Of a stretch of 64,000 bases of DNA, positions 35,507 to 47,358 are shown piece after piece; the first letter of the stretch is position 1, and each line of letters opens with the position of its first letter. The notes below the pieces were generated by a model, which saw nothing but the letters and a program-made list of their open reading frames with translations, was not told the origin of the DNA and did not search any database. Source of the stretch: Casuarina equisetifolia (lineage: Eukaryota > Streptophyta > Magnoliopsida > Fagales > Casuarinaceae); assembly GCA_028551475.1 (NCBI GenBank), contig CM052356.1:21169884-21233883 (forward strand), read 5' to 3'. The translations under genes and the position numbers were made by a program.

Positions 35507-38500
35507 TCAGCGGGCTTCATACTGAACAACTGCGAAATCAGAGAATATATTAATTCTATGTTACTAAACGATGTGCATCAAAAGAAAAAGATAAATTCGA
35601 GCACAACCATAAGAAATTAGACAAAAAAGAAAATGAATGAGCTAACCATGTTGCAATATTTATGATTTTTTTTAAGGTAAATTCAGAGAAACCATATGGC
35701 AGTGCCCTCTAACAACTAAAAAGAGTTCTGCTGAATCAAAATGAGCTTTCCCTTGAATAGGATCTTCTCCCCCCACAAAAAAACAAGGTGGAGGGTGAGT
35801 AATGGGTTCAAGACACTTAAATACAGAGCACCTAACTCTGCAGGTCTGGATACCGGAACTAACTCGTCATAAACAATAAATCCCAAAAGTTTGAGCAGCT
35901 AGAGAGTTGGCCAACATAAATCTAACACATAGTGAGCTCGCATTCTCCACCATCAGCAAGATGACTCTCAATAATCATCAACCAAATGTAGAAAAGGGCT
36001 TTCTTTTCTTTTTGCTAAAGTCTTCAGTTCGAAACGCCAAAAAACTTATATTCCACATTCAATATCTTTGACCTTCTGGTGAATATAGAATATCACTGTA
36101 TGTTAAGACCATGTACTTATATAAAGTGGTTAATTTCTGTTTGCTCCATGCTGCTATACATTAAGATTAGGTCATATATTCCGAGCCAAATTTGGTTGCA
36201 TATGAGGTGATCCTAATCTCTAGCGAGTTTGGAACAAAGAACCAAGATATAAGAGTTGTACTAGAAGATGGCACTAAAATTATGAACCAAACCGGGGAAA
36301 AAAAAACATAATCAGCTCAGTTAGACACATGATGGTAGACTAGTGATGCTTTGGAATCATAACAACCAGCATATGGAAGAGGTCAGTTGGAGCACCTATT
36401 TAATAAAGACAGATACCCAAACAGAATCAAACATGTATGAATGCATTAAAACTAAGCAGAGTAAATCTTTATTGCCACCTTCTACATCCGAGAGAACTCA
36501 ACTGTCATGCCTAAATTTTGAAGCTCATAAACCATTTAAAGAAAAAGGCAGAAACATGTTTTTGGAGAAGTTTTCATCCTTTAATGCATCAACGTCACCT
36601 TTGCACCCAAATAAGATGGCACTATGCCTCCAGTCCCAGTGGAACTTCATCATATATAATGGATGGGATGCCAAGGAACTCGTACTAAAGTCTCATGGCA
36701 TGTATATAACATATTAATTGTGTAGAAGAAAAAATAGAACAGCTATTTCAGGATCTCAAATACCAACATTCACAGCATAAAATCACCTCCCAAAAATATG
36801 TGTTACATTATGTAATATAAGTATACATTCTCTCAGCCCATAATAGATGATATACATTCCCTACTGGATGATCCCAGAACATAGGAAAATAATAAAAATA
36901 AAAGCAGGTTATCAACTTTACTTTCCATAGGATTAATCTATGACCCAACCTTTTGAGCTTTGAACCCACCCTTTTTGAAAATTTCAACCCACATTTCAAC
37001 ACATATCATAGCTCCTGATAGATAAATGGCACCAAACATAACTCTGAAAATAGTAAGTGAAAGATTACATGCCCAAAATGTTTTCCTCAATTGTTTATTG
37101 ATACATATACACAAAGTTGCATGCGCCTGAACATTCTGCTGTAAGTATCATGAGGACAATAAAGGACAGCTAGAGGTGCCACAACATACAGCGCAAAGTC
37201 CAAATTTAGCATTCTTATAGGCCCTACCAGCCCAATCTGAACTGACAAACTCAGGCACAGGATCAAGAAAGGCGCTCTGCTTTCACATTTTAAGGTCTGC
37301 TTAGGTGTTGATGAGTTTGACCATAGCATTAGTAAAGAATTGGGATATGACAGTCTTCATGGTTAATGGGACAGTATATCCATTACATATATTAATTCTA
37401 TGGGTTATAAGCAGGTGGCTGAGATTAGAGGGACTAAAAGATGTTCAACGTGACACATAAAAAATAAGGTGATCTAGTCCTCTCCAAATGTGAAAGTCGC
37501 AATAAAAGTGAATTCCTCTACCTTCCAGGATAAGAAGTATGTACTTGTTGACAAAAACAAACCAGACAACAAATTGGACAGCGTGGCACAATTTATTTAC
37601 AATGGGAGTATTAGAATACAGAAAAAGCATAGTTCTCCTATTCTTAAACAGGGCTCACCTTAGGCAAAATAAAAGTTCAGCATGGAAAGCTCATTCTAGG
37701 AAATTTTAGGTTTCCAAAAAGATACACATCCAATTGTCTGTTACTTTTTAGGTTTGTGTAACCCTCCAATTCGAATCAATCCTAAGATTTGATCCTGCAC
37801 AGCACCCTAAGACTGAGTTCAACATAATGTATCTTCTAATGTTCCTCAACCAAATTAATGAAATAGTTACCACAGATATCCTCTAAACGCAGTTAAAGTA
37901 ATTCAGGTTTAAATACTTCGCGACCATTCTCCTCTCACTCTATCGCCATTCCTACTGACAGTAAAAACAAAATATGTGCATGTATTATCTGTACACAATC
38001 TGCTAATTTCACAGTTCACAAATAAACTTAAAAGGATAAACAAAGTGATATTTCTTCTAATTAATTATCGCAGTCTACTAAATGAGACAGGGCTAAAATT
38101 CAGTCAACAACCACTTAGCTCAGTAGTGAGCAAGCTGCCTAGCACCTCCTGGTCTCAGGTTCAACACCCAAAGGGTGCGTAAGTTACAACAAAAAATATG
38201 TATAAACATAAAACAAAGGGCTATTATTCAAATCCGGGATAATTGCAACTTAACTTCCCAAATTCGGTCCTTCCATCATTCCATGGTATTCAGTCGATAG
38301 TTTAAAAAGAGACATCATGGCCAAGAAAGAAAAGAAAATAAAGGCTAGAGTTGGTGAAACTGCCATAACTAAGAAAGAAAAATAACTTACTACGGCGGGT
38401 GCGCTTCTTGTACAAGATGCGGTAACCGCACTCACGGCACTGTATCACATCACCAGGCTTCAGAGTGTTCTCCATTCCACAATCTACACCCAAGTACCAC

Positions 38501-38732
38501 AATCACATAGCCCTCAAGATTACTTACCCTTAACTCGGGGGAAAAAAAAAAAACCCAAAAGAATAGATTGGAGGGCTTTGTTTGAAAGCTAAGAAAACCA
38601 AGAACAGAAAAAAGAAGATATAACTCCACAGATAGTTATTCAATTCCCTCGTTTCTAGCAACTAAACAGAGGTAAATCAAGAGTAGAGATACCTCCACAG
38701 ACGTAAGTGACGGGCTCAGGTTGAGGATCCAT
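35507..38732 (-). CDS. NRPB12: DNA-directed RNA polymerase II subunit 12 (RPB12/RPABC4), 3 exons, 51 aa
   Basis: Small zinc-binding subunit shared by eukaryotic nuclear RNA polymerases. On the minus strand the exons are 38732-38693 (40 nt), 38483-38391 (93 nt) and 35529-35507 (23 nt), totalling 156 nt. The protein begins MDPQPEPVTYVCGDCG and ends KKRTRRIVQYEAR. Zinc ligands are C12, C15, C29 and C32 (CX2C-X13-CX2C), followed by the family signature GYRILYKKRTR. Length and sequence match the usual 51-residue plant protein. Introns are 209 bp and 2,861 bp, the second holding a SINE-like head at about 38106-38190. The last exon supplies only the C-terminal IVQYEAR, with a CAG acceptor directly upstream. 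A telo-box (38764-38770 on the plus strand, read as AACCCTA on the gene strand) lies about 32 nt before the ATG, as often seen in genes of the transcription and translation machinery. Confidence 0.95.
35786..35830 (+). repeat. Possible truncated SINE fragment (B box only)
   Basis: The B-box match GTTCAAGAC (35806-35814) sits in GGGTTCAAGACACTTAA, closely like the B-box region of the element at 40306. No A box is visible upstream, so only a 3' part may remain. Confidence 0.25.
38106..38190 (+). repeat. tRNA-derived SINE-like head inside RPB12 intron 2
   Basis: A perfect RNA polymerase III A box (TAGCTCAGTAG, 38116-38126, consensus TRGYNNANNNG) is followed 32 bases later by a perfect B box (GTTCAACAC, 38159-38167, consensus GWTCRANNC). 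This is the internal promoter of a tRNA-related SINE. It does not fold into an obvious functional tRNA. The 3' limit is approximate. Confidence 0.55.
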
Positions 38733-38763
38733 CAGGTCGAAGAATCGGAAGACGCGGAGCTTC

Positions 38764-38770
38764 TAGGGTT
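38764..38770 (-). promoter_or_regulatory. Telo-box upstream of RPB12
   Basis: AACCCTA on the minus strand, about 32 nt before the RPB12 start codon. Telo-boxes are frequent near transcription starts of plant ribosomal-protein and other housekeeping genes. The motif is seen; its use is inferred. Confidence 0.4.
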
Positions 38771-40249
38771 CTTGGTGGAAGCAGCAAAATGGGCGAGGCC
38801 TGGCTCCGAAAACTTGAAGTCTTCCTATTGCGCGCTGGAGTGATTTATAAAGGGGTGAGTCGAAACCCTTCTTCCGTTTGAACTTTGACGGGTTGGCGGT
38901 GCAATTCCGAAAGGCCCCAGTATTTACAACTTCGGCCCGTACTCACTATTTTTTTTTATCCTTTTTTTGAGCACCCCTTTCCAAATAAAATCTCTAAAAA
39001 TTCCTTAAAAAATATTTTTCTTTTTCTTTTTAACTGCCAATATCATTCTTGGCAATGAAGTTACAATATACACGTTTCGAGAATTTTGTCACAGCATATG
39101 ACATTTATAACAACTCAACCTTTTTGTTAAAACTTTTAAGTTAGAACCAATTTTCTCTCAAGTAGGTTAAACATTTATTGCAATTTTCTCCCTTACAAGT
39201 ACAACAGAAGTTCATCTTCTCTTAAATGAAGTAATATTGCTTACAAGAAATTGGTAGAGTACTGAAATCAAAACAAGATAAACTTTCGATGAAAAAAGAT
39301 AAAGAGAAAAATGATTATGACGATTTAGTTTTATCACGGAAGATAACATCCAAATTGATATGGTAAGCCTAAGTGAGGAAAAGGAAGAGTAGATAGAAAA
39401 TGACTAATTTTGTCGTGTAAATGAGGAGGAGGTTCAGCAATATAATTATATACCCTTTCAATTTACACCATATTTGCACTTGTAGCGCGTAACTTAGGAA
39501 TTAAATTTGTTATACGTATAATTTACATAGACTTAAATTTTCAATTGAAGAGTATATGGACTAAATCAGCGATAATACTAACACGAACGCCATCACCAAT
39601 TTTCAACCCTTGAAAACTTTTTTACAATCGTTTGTCCGCTCAAAACATTTACTCTTCTTAGTTGAATGGACAATCTTGTTTTAACAAAGCGTTGGTAGTA
39701 CCCGGTAGTGCCTAACTCATTTATCATCTTAGGCGGCCTTTCCAGCTTTACTACTACCTTAATCGTAATAAGTTCCACCAATATCCAAGCCCATGGCTAC
39801 CATATATTATAAGATATTGATCTTCACTTTTCATAGGCTATTCTCTTGTTGAGATTTGTCAAGTTTCAACTATTAATTCTTGAATTTTTTCCTTAGGAAA
39901 GTGCAATCAATATCAACATTTTTTGTTCTTTCTTACAAGACAAGATGTGTAACAATGTTTATGGATGCTTCATTGTTATAGTATAAAAAGATGGGTTTTT
40001 TCATATGACTTCAAGATCACCTAACAAATCTTGTATCTAGATTATTTCACATATTATGTATTCAATGGCTCAATATTTTGACTTAGCTCATAGTTTGGAT
40101 ATAATAAACCATTTCTTTATTTTTTAAAATTAATGATCCTTTCAAACTTATGAAAAACCCAATAAGTGACTTCTCAGGCATGTGGCATGTTCCCCAACCT
40201 TAATTGTAGCAAGCAATAAGCTCGAGTTTTCCAATGTATTTTAATTTTT

Positions 40250-40366
40250 TCAAGATGCCTTGGCTCAGTTGGAACCAAGGCAACATGGGACCAAAGAGGA
40301 CCTAGGTTCAAGACACTAAAATCCCTCACCTTTTTTGCCTATCAAAAACTAAATAAATAAAAATTA
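40250..40366 (+). repeat. tRNA-derived SINE-like element with A-rich tail
   Basis: A box TGGCTCAGTTG (40261-40271) and B box GTTCAAGAC (40306-40314) are 34 bases apart and both fit the pol III consensus. About 30 bases further on is an A/T-rich tail with AAATA units. No target duplication was identified. This is not a tRNA gene by appearance. Confidence 0.5.
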
Positions 40367-41128
40367 AGGCCTAATTTGCAACAACCTTTAATACTTGAAT
40401 AATTTTATGGTACCATTAAGATAAACTATCTTAGTTTATACATGAACTAATTGAGAATTAGCACAAATAAACTAATGTCTTGCTTGGTTGTAATGAGATG
40501 AATGACACATCCTACAAGTTGCTCTACACTAGAAAGATGAATTAGAGGAGGATCTCCTTTATTTGCTCCGCCACAACATCATATTCTTTTCCCATGAAAG
40601 TTATACTTTACTCCATTGGAATGATAGCCATTATAAATTTCAAGAAGCTTCATTATGATACAAGCTTGAATGCCTTTTTTCACTTAAGTATATACAATTT
40701 CTATTAACAAGAAAAATCTTAAGGGTCCTAAGTTCTTTATGTGAAAAGTTTGAGTATACATGTTTCTTGCACTTAGATTTACATTCCTAAGTGAAAGAAA
40801 ACCAAGAAATAAAGTTGAGATCAATATAGCACTCAAACCTTGAGGAGTTGGAATATAATTTTATTGTGTCAAGAGTTACAATAAATAACTTGTATTTATG
40901 TAGGCATGTGAACCAAACAATTTCCAAAAGAAAGAAATGAATGAAATATACACTAAATGATATAGCATATTTGTTTTCTTATAAGGTCTTTCTAAATCTT
41001 CTTCATATGAACTCCAAAGTATTCCCATATTCGACTTTTACAAACCACAATGGAAAAAATACTATTCATTTTTGCCTTCTAAGGTCTTTCTCAATAGAGA
41101 AAGTGATTGATTTTTGGTGAAGGCTTTA

Positions 41129-41614
41129 TGTTAGGATTGGTGGAACAATTATGTTAAAGAGTATATTATCGTTACAATAAGGGATCTTTATGTAATTATG
41201 GAATCAAAAAATATTTTCTAAATGTAGTGGGTTTTCTGGTAATGTTGAGTTAGGATTCTTATTCTTTTGTGGAAATAAGTTTTCCTAGTAGTATTCGACT
41301 AAAATTCATTTAGAGTTTTTTTATAAATAAAGAAAGTATAGAGAAACCTAGGAGTGAGTTGAGAGAGTCTTCATGGAGGGCTAATTGTTGAAGAGTACCC
41401 CTTTTGTGGATTCTAATTGATGAGAGAATGTATGAGATACCTGTTTAAGGAGAGGGAAAGTATAAGAAAATCTAACAAGAAGAGATTATAAGGAACGTAA
41501 AACATTATGATGTTATGAATCTCTTAAATCTATTGTGTTTGGGTTTGTACATTCCTATGATTTATGTGCTTAATCTTTATATGGATGATGCGACTTAGTT
41601 GAATTCTCCCAACA
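41129..41614 (+). repeat. 5' LTR of the non-autonomous element
   Basis: TGTTAGGATTGGTGGAACAA ... TCTCCCAACA, 486 bases, with TATA box near 41328. Pairs with 42680-43163. Confidence 0.85.
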
Positions 41615-42460
41615 AATGGTGTCAGTACACCAAGTTAGATCCTAACAAATGGTGCAGTGAGTGTGGACATGGAAGATCAAGACCATTGATGATAGATTGA
41701 ATATAGTGAACATGATTGAAGAAGTAAATGTTTTGAGGTGAGATTTTCTTTTTCCCTAAATTCAATTTGATTTGGATGATATTGATGTAAATTAATTGGT
41801 ATATATTGTTGGAATGGTGGATTGGGGTGTACAATGTCCATATTTATGTCTCCCTATCCATATCTGAGCATTTATAAGTCAAATTAGAGTTTTTTTTTTT
41901 GGTTGAAATTCATGACGTTCTGGAGATGATTAGTATTTTTGAAGTTGTTGGTTTAAATATTAAGCTAATCAAATTGTTTATGGTAGTTGTTTTCTTTGGC
42001 TTAAGTTGTGTCATCAAATGGCAAAGATATTGATATTTGAAAATGGATTAATGATTGAAGGGAGCTTGTGACGCTTTTATGTTTATGTGGTTGATAAAGT
42101 AAAATTTTAGAATATTCAACTTTATCGATATTTAGATAAGGTGTGGGAGGCTTCAATGGTTGATTCCAAAAAGGCACCAACAATTTTGGATAAGACATAG
42201 ACTTTTTGACATATGGATTTTAAAAAGAGATCTCAATGTTGTGGAAGACCCAAAATTTTTATTTTTATTAAGGGCCTTATGGTGGAAGACACATTTGAAT
42301 GGAAGAAGCCAATGATGATGTGCGAATGCCTGGAGAGAAACACAGCCTAGGAAAGGTATAACCTAAAAGAGGTTGTAGTAGAAGTGCCTAAAGAGGTATG
42401 ACCTAAGACATGCGTGGTTTAAGAATAGGCAAAGGTGGCATAATTGGTGAGGGCTTGTTT

Positions 42461-42660
42461 TGAAGAAAGTTTTTTAGTCTTTCTTTATCCAAAAAATTGT
42501 GGTTGAAGAGAGTTTTTTTAGTCTCTCTGGCAAAATATTGTAACTATAGAAGTTGAAAAAAGTTTCTTCAATTTTTCTCTTTCCAAAGATTGTGGTTATG
42601 TAGTTGATATGTTTGAAGAAATTTTTTATACTTTCCCATGGTGCAAGGATATTGTACTAA
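42461..42660 (+). repeat. Degenerate tandem units before the 3' LTR
   Basis: Four loosely similar units start near 42461, 42503, 42553 and 42613. Each runs TGAAGAAAGTTTTTT..., then a TCTTT-like stretch, then AAARATTG. Their AAAGATTGTGG ends resemble the polypurine tract and LTR start (GGGAGATTGTTAGG), which suggests slippage around that site during reverse transcription. Confidence 0.5.
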
Positions 42661-42679
42661 ATTGTTCCAAAAGGGAGAT

Positions 42680-43163
42680 TGTTAGGATTGGAGGAACAAT
42701 TAGGTTAAAACATATAGTTGTCATCACAATCAAGAGTCTCTATGTTATTATGAAACTAGGAAATACCTTTTAGATGTAATGGGTTTTCTAATAGTATTAA
42801 GTTAGGATTTTTATCCTTTTGTGGAAGTAGGTTTTCCTAGTAGTATTCAACTAAGATTCCTTTAGGGTTTTTTATAAATAAGGAAAGTATAAAAAAACCT
42901 AAGGGCGAGTTGAAAGAGTTCTCATGGGAGGGCTAATTGTTGGAGAAGGCCCTTCTTGTGGATTTTAGTTGATGAGAGAATCCATGAGATATATGTTTAA
43001 GGAAAGGAAAAATATGAGAAAATCTAATAAAAAGAGACAATAGAAAATTTAGGACATTATAATGTTCTGAACTTCTTAAATCTATTATGTTTAGGTGTGT
43101 GCATTCCCGTGATTTATGCATTCGATCTCTATATGGATGCGACTTGGTTGAACTCCCCCAACA
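42680..43163 (+). repeat. 3' LTR of the non-autonomous element
   Basis: TGTTAGGATTGGAGGAACAA ... CCCCCAACA, 484 bases, preceded by the polypurine tract AAAAGGGAGAT. Similarity to the 5' LTR is continuous over the full length. Confidence 0.85.
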
Positions 43164-44355
43164 AGTAGGACTCTTGAGCTCACTTTCTAGGTCTTAGTGT
43201 GTGAGTTTGATTTAGCAATGGAAATTTGTTTATGGTCCCAATGCAATTTAATTTCCACTAACCAATACATATTTTATTCAATTGTTTTTTTTAACCATTA
43301 AAGACTTTTTCTTGCTTCCACTTTCAGGGATCGTTTTAAATCTTTTTCTAAAATTTATAGACCTTATACACAAAATGTTTTTAAATATAGTTCCATCACA
43401 ATACTTCTCAATTTTTTTTCACCTTCCAAAATTTTTTCAAAAACAAAAAATTAAAGTTCTTTGAAGACTTCAGTTACCTAACCCATAATCAAATGTTGTG
43501 TCATCCGGTATTCTGTTTCTTTGCACCTTCGTAAACTCACTCTTATGAAGAGGAAAATAAAATAGATACAAAGACTAATGAAAATACACAACTATTACCA
43601 AACTACTTAGTTTTCGCTTAAGTGGTAGTAAAATATCGATCTTCCCTCACGTATGCACTTCTCCTCTCATGATTTTCTATCGGATAGTCTTGGTTCTAAA
43701 TTATAATAACTCATTGATCGTACAAATAAAGGTGGTATGTGGAAACAATATAAGGATAACAGTATTAACTCGCAAAATGATGCCGTGGAGCAATTCCAAC
43801 CGGTAGAACACTAAATGCGAGGACGCCAAGCGCATTTCGACGAACAACGTGACGTCTTCAAATGAACACGTGTTAGACTGACTTTCTCCTATTGGGTATC
43901 TTAGTAGTCATGGTCTCAAGCAAAGAAAAAATTTATGGCCACTCGTGGGTATCCCTTATCCTGCCCTCGCCTTTGGTCTGCATTCTCTCATTTAGACAGA
44001 CAACAGTGAGGAAAGGAACAAGCAATGAAGTTCGATTCATCTCATTCTCCATCATCTGTAGCTAACATTACGTTGTTCTGGAACATCAATTGTTGAGTTG
44101 ATGGAAATATGGGGATTGGCTTTGATTCCCATATTCTTACACTCCCTACCTTTTCTTTTGTAGTGTAGTTTGTCTGGAAGATAACCATGTATTGAATCTC
44201 ACTGAAATCTCATTTCGAATGAGGCCTTGTTCTTCTGTTGCCGGGAAAGTATCCAACCTCCAGGATTTCAATTCGCTTCTTGTTATCTTCATCTGCAGGA
44301 GCTCTTACGATATCTTTTAACCAGTAAGAGCCCGGGCTTTTTTTTTACCGAAAAC
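43164..44355 (+). promoter_or_regulatory. Upstream region of the GNAT gene with ACGT-core boxes and upstream ORFs
   Basis: A TGACGTC box (43850-43856) and a palindromic G-box CACGTG (43867-43872) lie 11 bases apart, about 490 bases before the assigned start codon. Plant bZIP and bHLH factors bind such boxes, often in light- or stress-responsive genes. Two upstream ORFs lie between them and the start: 44101-44163 (20 residues, starting MEIWGLAL) and 44219-44320 (33 residues, starting MRPCSSVAG). Whether they are in the mRNA leader is not known. DNA before 43800 shows nothing else. Confidence 0.4.
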
Positions 44356-46239
44356 ATGGCTTATTCGCTAGCAAACTACCACAACATTCCAAGAAGATTA
44401 TGTACTGAGCGTTCAAATGGATTTACACGTCCAGGACAAGACAGGATAAAGTTGATGTATTATCGAGGACGTTGGAGAAATGCCGGTCAAAGTGGGAAAA
44501 CAAGTGAGCAGCCGCGGCATTCGGTGAAAGTAAGAGTTTTTACGGCGCAAAATTCTACATCAGCAGCCGAAAGAAAGGGACTGGCTGGGACTGGAAAAAT
44601 TTTAACCAATGGTGAGGGAGAGTTTGGGTGTTTGGTAAACGAGTACGGGTGGAGGGTAAGAAGGTTAGTAGAGACGGCAGATGAAATGAGGAAGGCAGCT
44701 TGCGTTCAAGCCGAAGCATTCTATGAGCCTGTAGCTCTTTTCAATTACTTGTTCTTCCAGTTCTTCCAGGTTTTTCCACGCTTATTTTCCCTTTCACATT
44801 TAGCCCGTTTTCACTAGTTTTATGATCCATTCATGGTTAACGAGTCTCAATGGATGTCTAAATTGGAAGTACTGATGTTTTATGCATGTGCTAGTTAATT
44901 AATACTTATCTTGAATATCCTCCCAAGCGAAGTAGTCAACACAAACAGTGGGCCAAACGGGGAACCAATTGAAGTGTTCTTCCGTTCTAGGCGAGTTACT
45001 AGACTTCGCTGTATGACAAATGACTGTTATCGAATCTAGGGTTGCCTGTCTAAGCTAGGACGTTATTCAGCGTAGGAATCTGATTGAAGAATTCTTCCCT
45101 TTTAGGCAGGTAGCTAGAATTCGTTGTAAGATAAATATCTGATAGGGAATCCCATTATCTTCATACAAATAATAAAAGGGGAAAAATATTACATTTTTTT
45201 TTTTTGGCTAAGTAAATGGAAGATAGGAGGAGTTGAGTGTCAAATCTGAAACTGTTTGATTTCAAGCAGCATAGTTTTCCAACTGAATCACATGTCTGTC
45301 AACAAGAAGAAAAAGATTGTCACTCTTAACTGACATTATTTAACGTAACTTTGTGACAAGTTATGTTGAACTGCTGCTTATACAGGCTGAAGTGCTTTCT
45401 GGACTTGTATACAAACTTAGGAACTCACCTCCTAACAGGTAAATATCAACCTTGGAAAAATGAATCTTATAATTTTGTTATCCGAAGGGATCATGCATGT
45501 TGGAGTGCCCTTCTTTTACCCATGGGAATTGTGTAGTGGGAATAACGTCTTACAATCACTAAAGCATTTAAAGCGTCTCAACACTTTTGTTGGTTCAACC
45601 AATAGGGCCCTTTGACTGACTTACCATCTTATTCAAAGTGCTAAGATATCCTCATGCAACAGGTACGCTTGTTTGGTGGCAGAGCCTATCACCAACGCAA
45701 TTGGCTCAGAAAAGCAGCTTGTGGGTGTTGTCGATGTCACCGTGTTGAGAGACAAATCTGTCCTCAAGCATCTCCCCCCTGAAGTAGAAGAGTATCTTTA
45801 CCTCTCTGGGATAGCCGTCTTAAAATCTTTCAGGTAAAATATCTCCATCTACTAAGTACCAATCTTCCTCCTCGTTACCCTTACTCTTGAATTGAGCGTC
45901 CCATTTCATTTATGTTTTAGTTCTGGTTATTTACTAGACAACACTATATTTTGAGCCAATCCAATGAACAGGAGACAGAAAATAGCCACAGTGTTGCTTA
46001 AAGCCTGCGATGTGGTCTCTGTTCTGTGGGGTTTCGAGTATATTGTCCTCTGGGCTTACGAAGATGATTTGGGTGCACGTAAGCTTTATTCAAGTGCAGG
46101 GTATGAAGTTGTCTCTGGTGATCCCGCATGGATGACTACGTGGATAGGAAGAAAACGACGTGTTCTTATGATTAAACGATCAAATCTTGTTACAAGATAT
46201 GAGGAGCAAAAGGCAAGGGAAAGCCAACAAGTTCAATAA
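44356..46239 (+). CDS. Probable plastid GNAT-family N-acetyltransferase, 4 exons, 301 aa
   Basis: Transfers acetyl from acetyl-CoA to protein N-termini or lysines, by family. Exons: 44356-44769, 45386-45438, 45663-45833, 45972-46239; 302 codons with stop. The first in-frame ATG (44356) gives an N-terminus poor in acidic residues and rich in Ser, Arg and Asn (about 1-90), like a chloroplast transit peptide. The GNAT fold starts near 97 (GWRVRRLVETADEMR..VQAEAFYEP) and continues through YACLVAEPI and LVGVVDVTVL. EYLYLSGIAV then leads to the acetyl-CoA loop RRQKIA (about 213-218). ALYS-type ARKLYSSAGYEV (248-259) and WIGRKRRVLMIKR follow near the end. This is the pattern of plant plastid GNATs; it may be the GNAT10 type, but I cannot separate close relatives. 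GC-AG or alternative leader splicing was not needed. Confidence 0.88.
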
Positions 46240-47358
46240 ATTTTAACTGTATTGAACCTATGATGATTTTACAATGTACATGCTCATCACTAATTATAGA
46301 GGACTAATCCTACACTACTCCGCATAGTAACTAATTATACATAGAAACAAGGCTAATAACAAATATATAACGTATAATCCCAGGAATACAAGTACTCCAC
46401 CAATCATCTTAGAAAAATGCATATTTCAGTTAGTACTCCCCTTCAAGTTGAAAATTTGAATAATTCAAATCGAAGATAACAATATTGTTTAATGCAAAGT
46501 GTATTTGTTAATAAATGTGTTGACTACTTATTTGTTGAAATATAATGCATCACAATGATTCCCTCCTACACTTTCTTTTATGCAGCGGCAGTCAATTTCT
46601 ACACGTTTCATTCTCTTATGGTAAATTGGATTTGCTATTATCTTCTTTGTTATCATCATCTTAGGATAGAAGGACTAGTTGTTTGATGACAATCTTAAAA
46701 TTCTTGAGGAATCCCATAATCTAGACTATCTTTCATGTTGTAATTATCATTGCTCAATACTTGACAGCCAACAACAATATTCACTTAGAAATATGCTACA
46801 CCATAATCAATGAAAATGTTCTTAAAAATGATATGTTATGAACACGAGAACATAAAGTATAATCATGAGCTGTATGTAAATATGTGTTTCGAGTTCAATT
46901 GGCAATTAATCAACCAATATCCAAGAATAGATTATTTTGTTCGCACAACAAAAGATATGTATATTAATGACAAAGCTTGAATCAACTTAATGAATTTTCC
47001 ACCTTTATAGGCTTTCATATCTTGAGTAAAATATTTTGAAAAACTTGATAAATTAGCACACTTGCATCAAGATTATTAGTGCAACTTAGAAACTTCAATT
47101 TTAACACCACAATATGATCATAAACTTAAAGCGAGTGCCAGGACAACAAACCGCCAATGTTCTGGTTTAGGATTATGAATAAAACAAATTCCTTGAATGA
47201 TCTTATTTAAATGAGCTTAAATTAGCACATAAGACCAAGGATACAAGCATAAAAAAAATCTTATATTTCAGCCCAACTATGCAATAGGTGTAAGTATTAT
47301 GGCAACTCCACCAGGTCAAGAGTTTGAGACCCCTTCCCCCTCTCGAGTGTGTGTGTGT

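Larger units (their letters stand above)
38733..41128. other. RPB12 leader and promoter, then gene-free DNA
   Basis: 38733-38940 is GC-richer and holds the RPB12 5' region on the minus strand. From 38941 to 41128 no exon is supported; the SINE-like element at 40250 is the only recognised feature. Confidence 0.5.
41129..43163 (+). mobile_element. Non-autonomous LTR retrotransposon (LTR pair with non-coding interior)
   Basis: Two clearly homologous LTRs, 41129-41614 (486 bp) and 42680-43163 (484 bp), both start TGTTAGGATTGG and end CCCAACA. Each has a TATA box (TTTTATAAATAAAGAAAG or TTTATAAATAAGGAAAG). After the 5' LTR is AATGGTGTCAGTACACC, a weak match to the initiator-Met primer-binding site. 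Just before the 3' LTR is AAAAGGGAGAT, a polypurine tract. The 1,065-base interior has no gag or pol. Flanking bases (CTTTA and AGTAG) do not match, so the target duplication is lost or the element has been rearranged. The structure is that of a short, probably dead, element mobilised by another element's enzymes. The LTRs differ at many positions, so insertion is old. Confidence 0.85.

Noticed and set aside
36343..36717. 124-residue open frame within the RPB12 intron
   Set aside because: No motif or splice context, on the opposite strand to the host gene, and composition like the surrounding intron.
38101..38190. tRNA gene on account of A and B boxes
   Set aside because: I could not build paired acceptor and anticodon stems by eye; a SINE head is more likely.
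44227..44355. N-terminal extension of the acetyltransferase
   Set aside because: The in-frame upstream reading has no ATG before 44356, only a TTG, which plants rarely use as a start.
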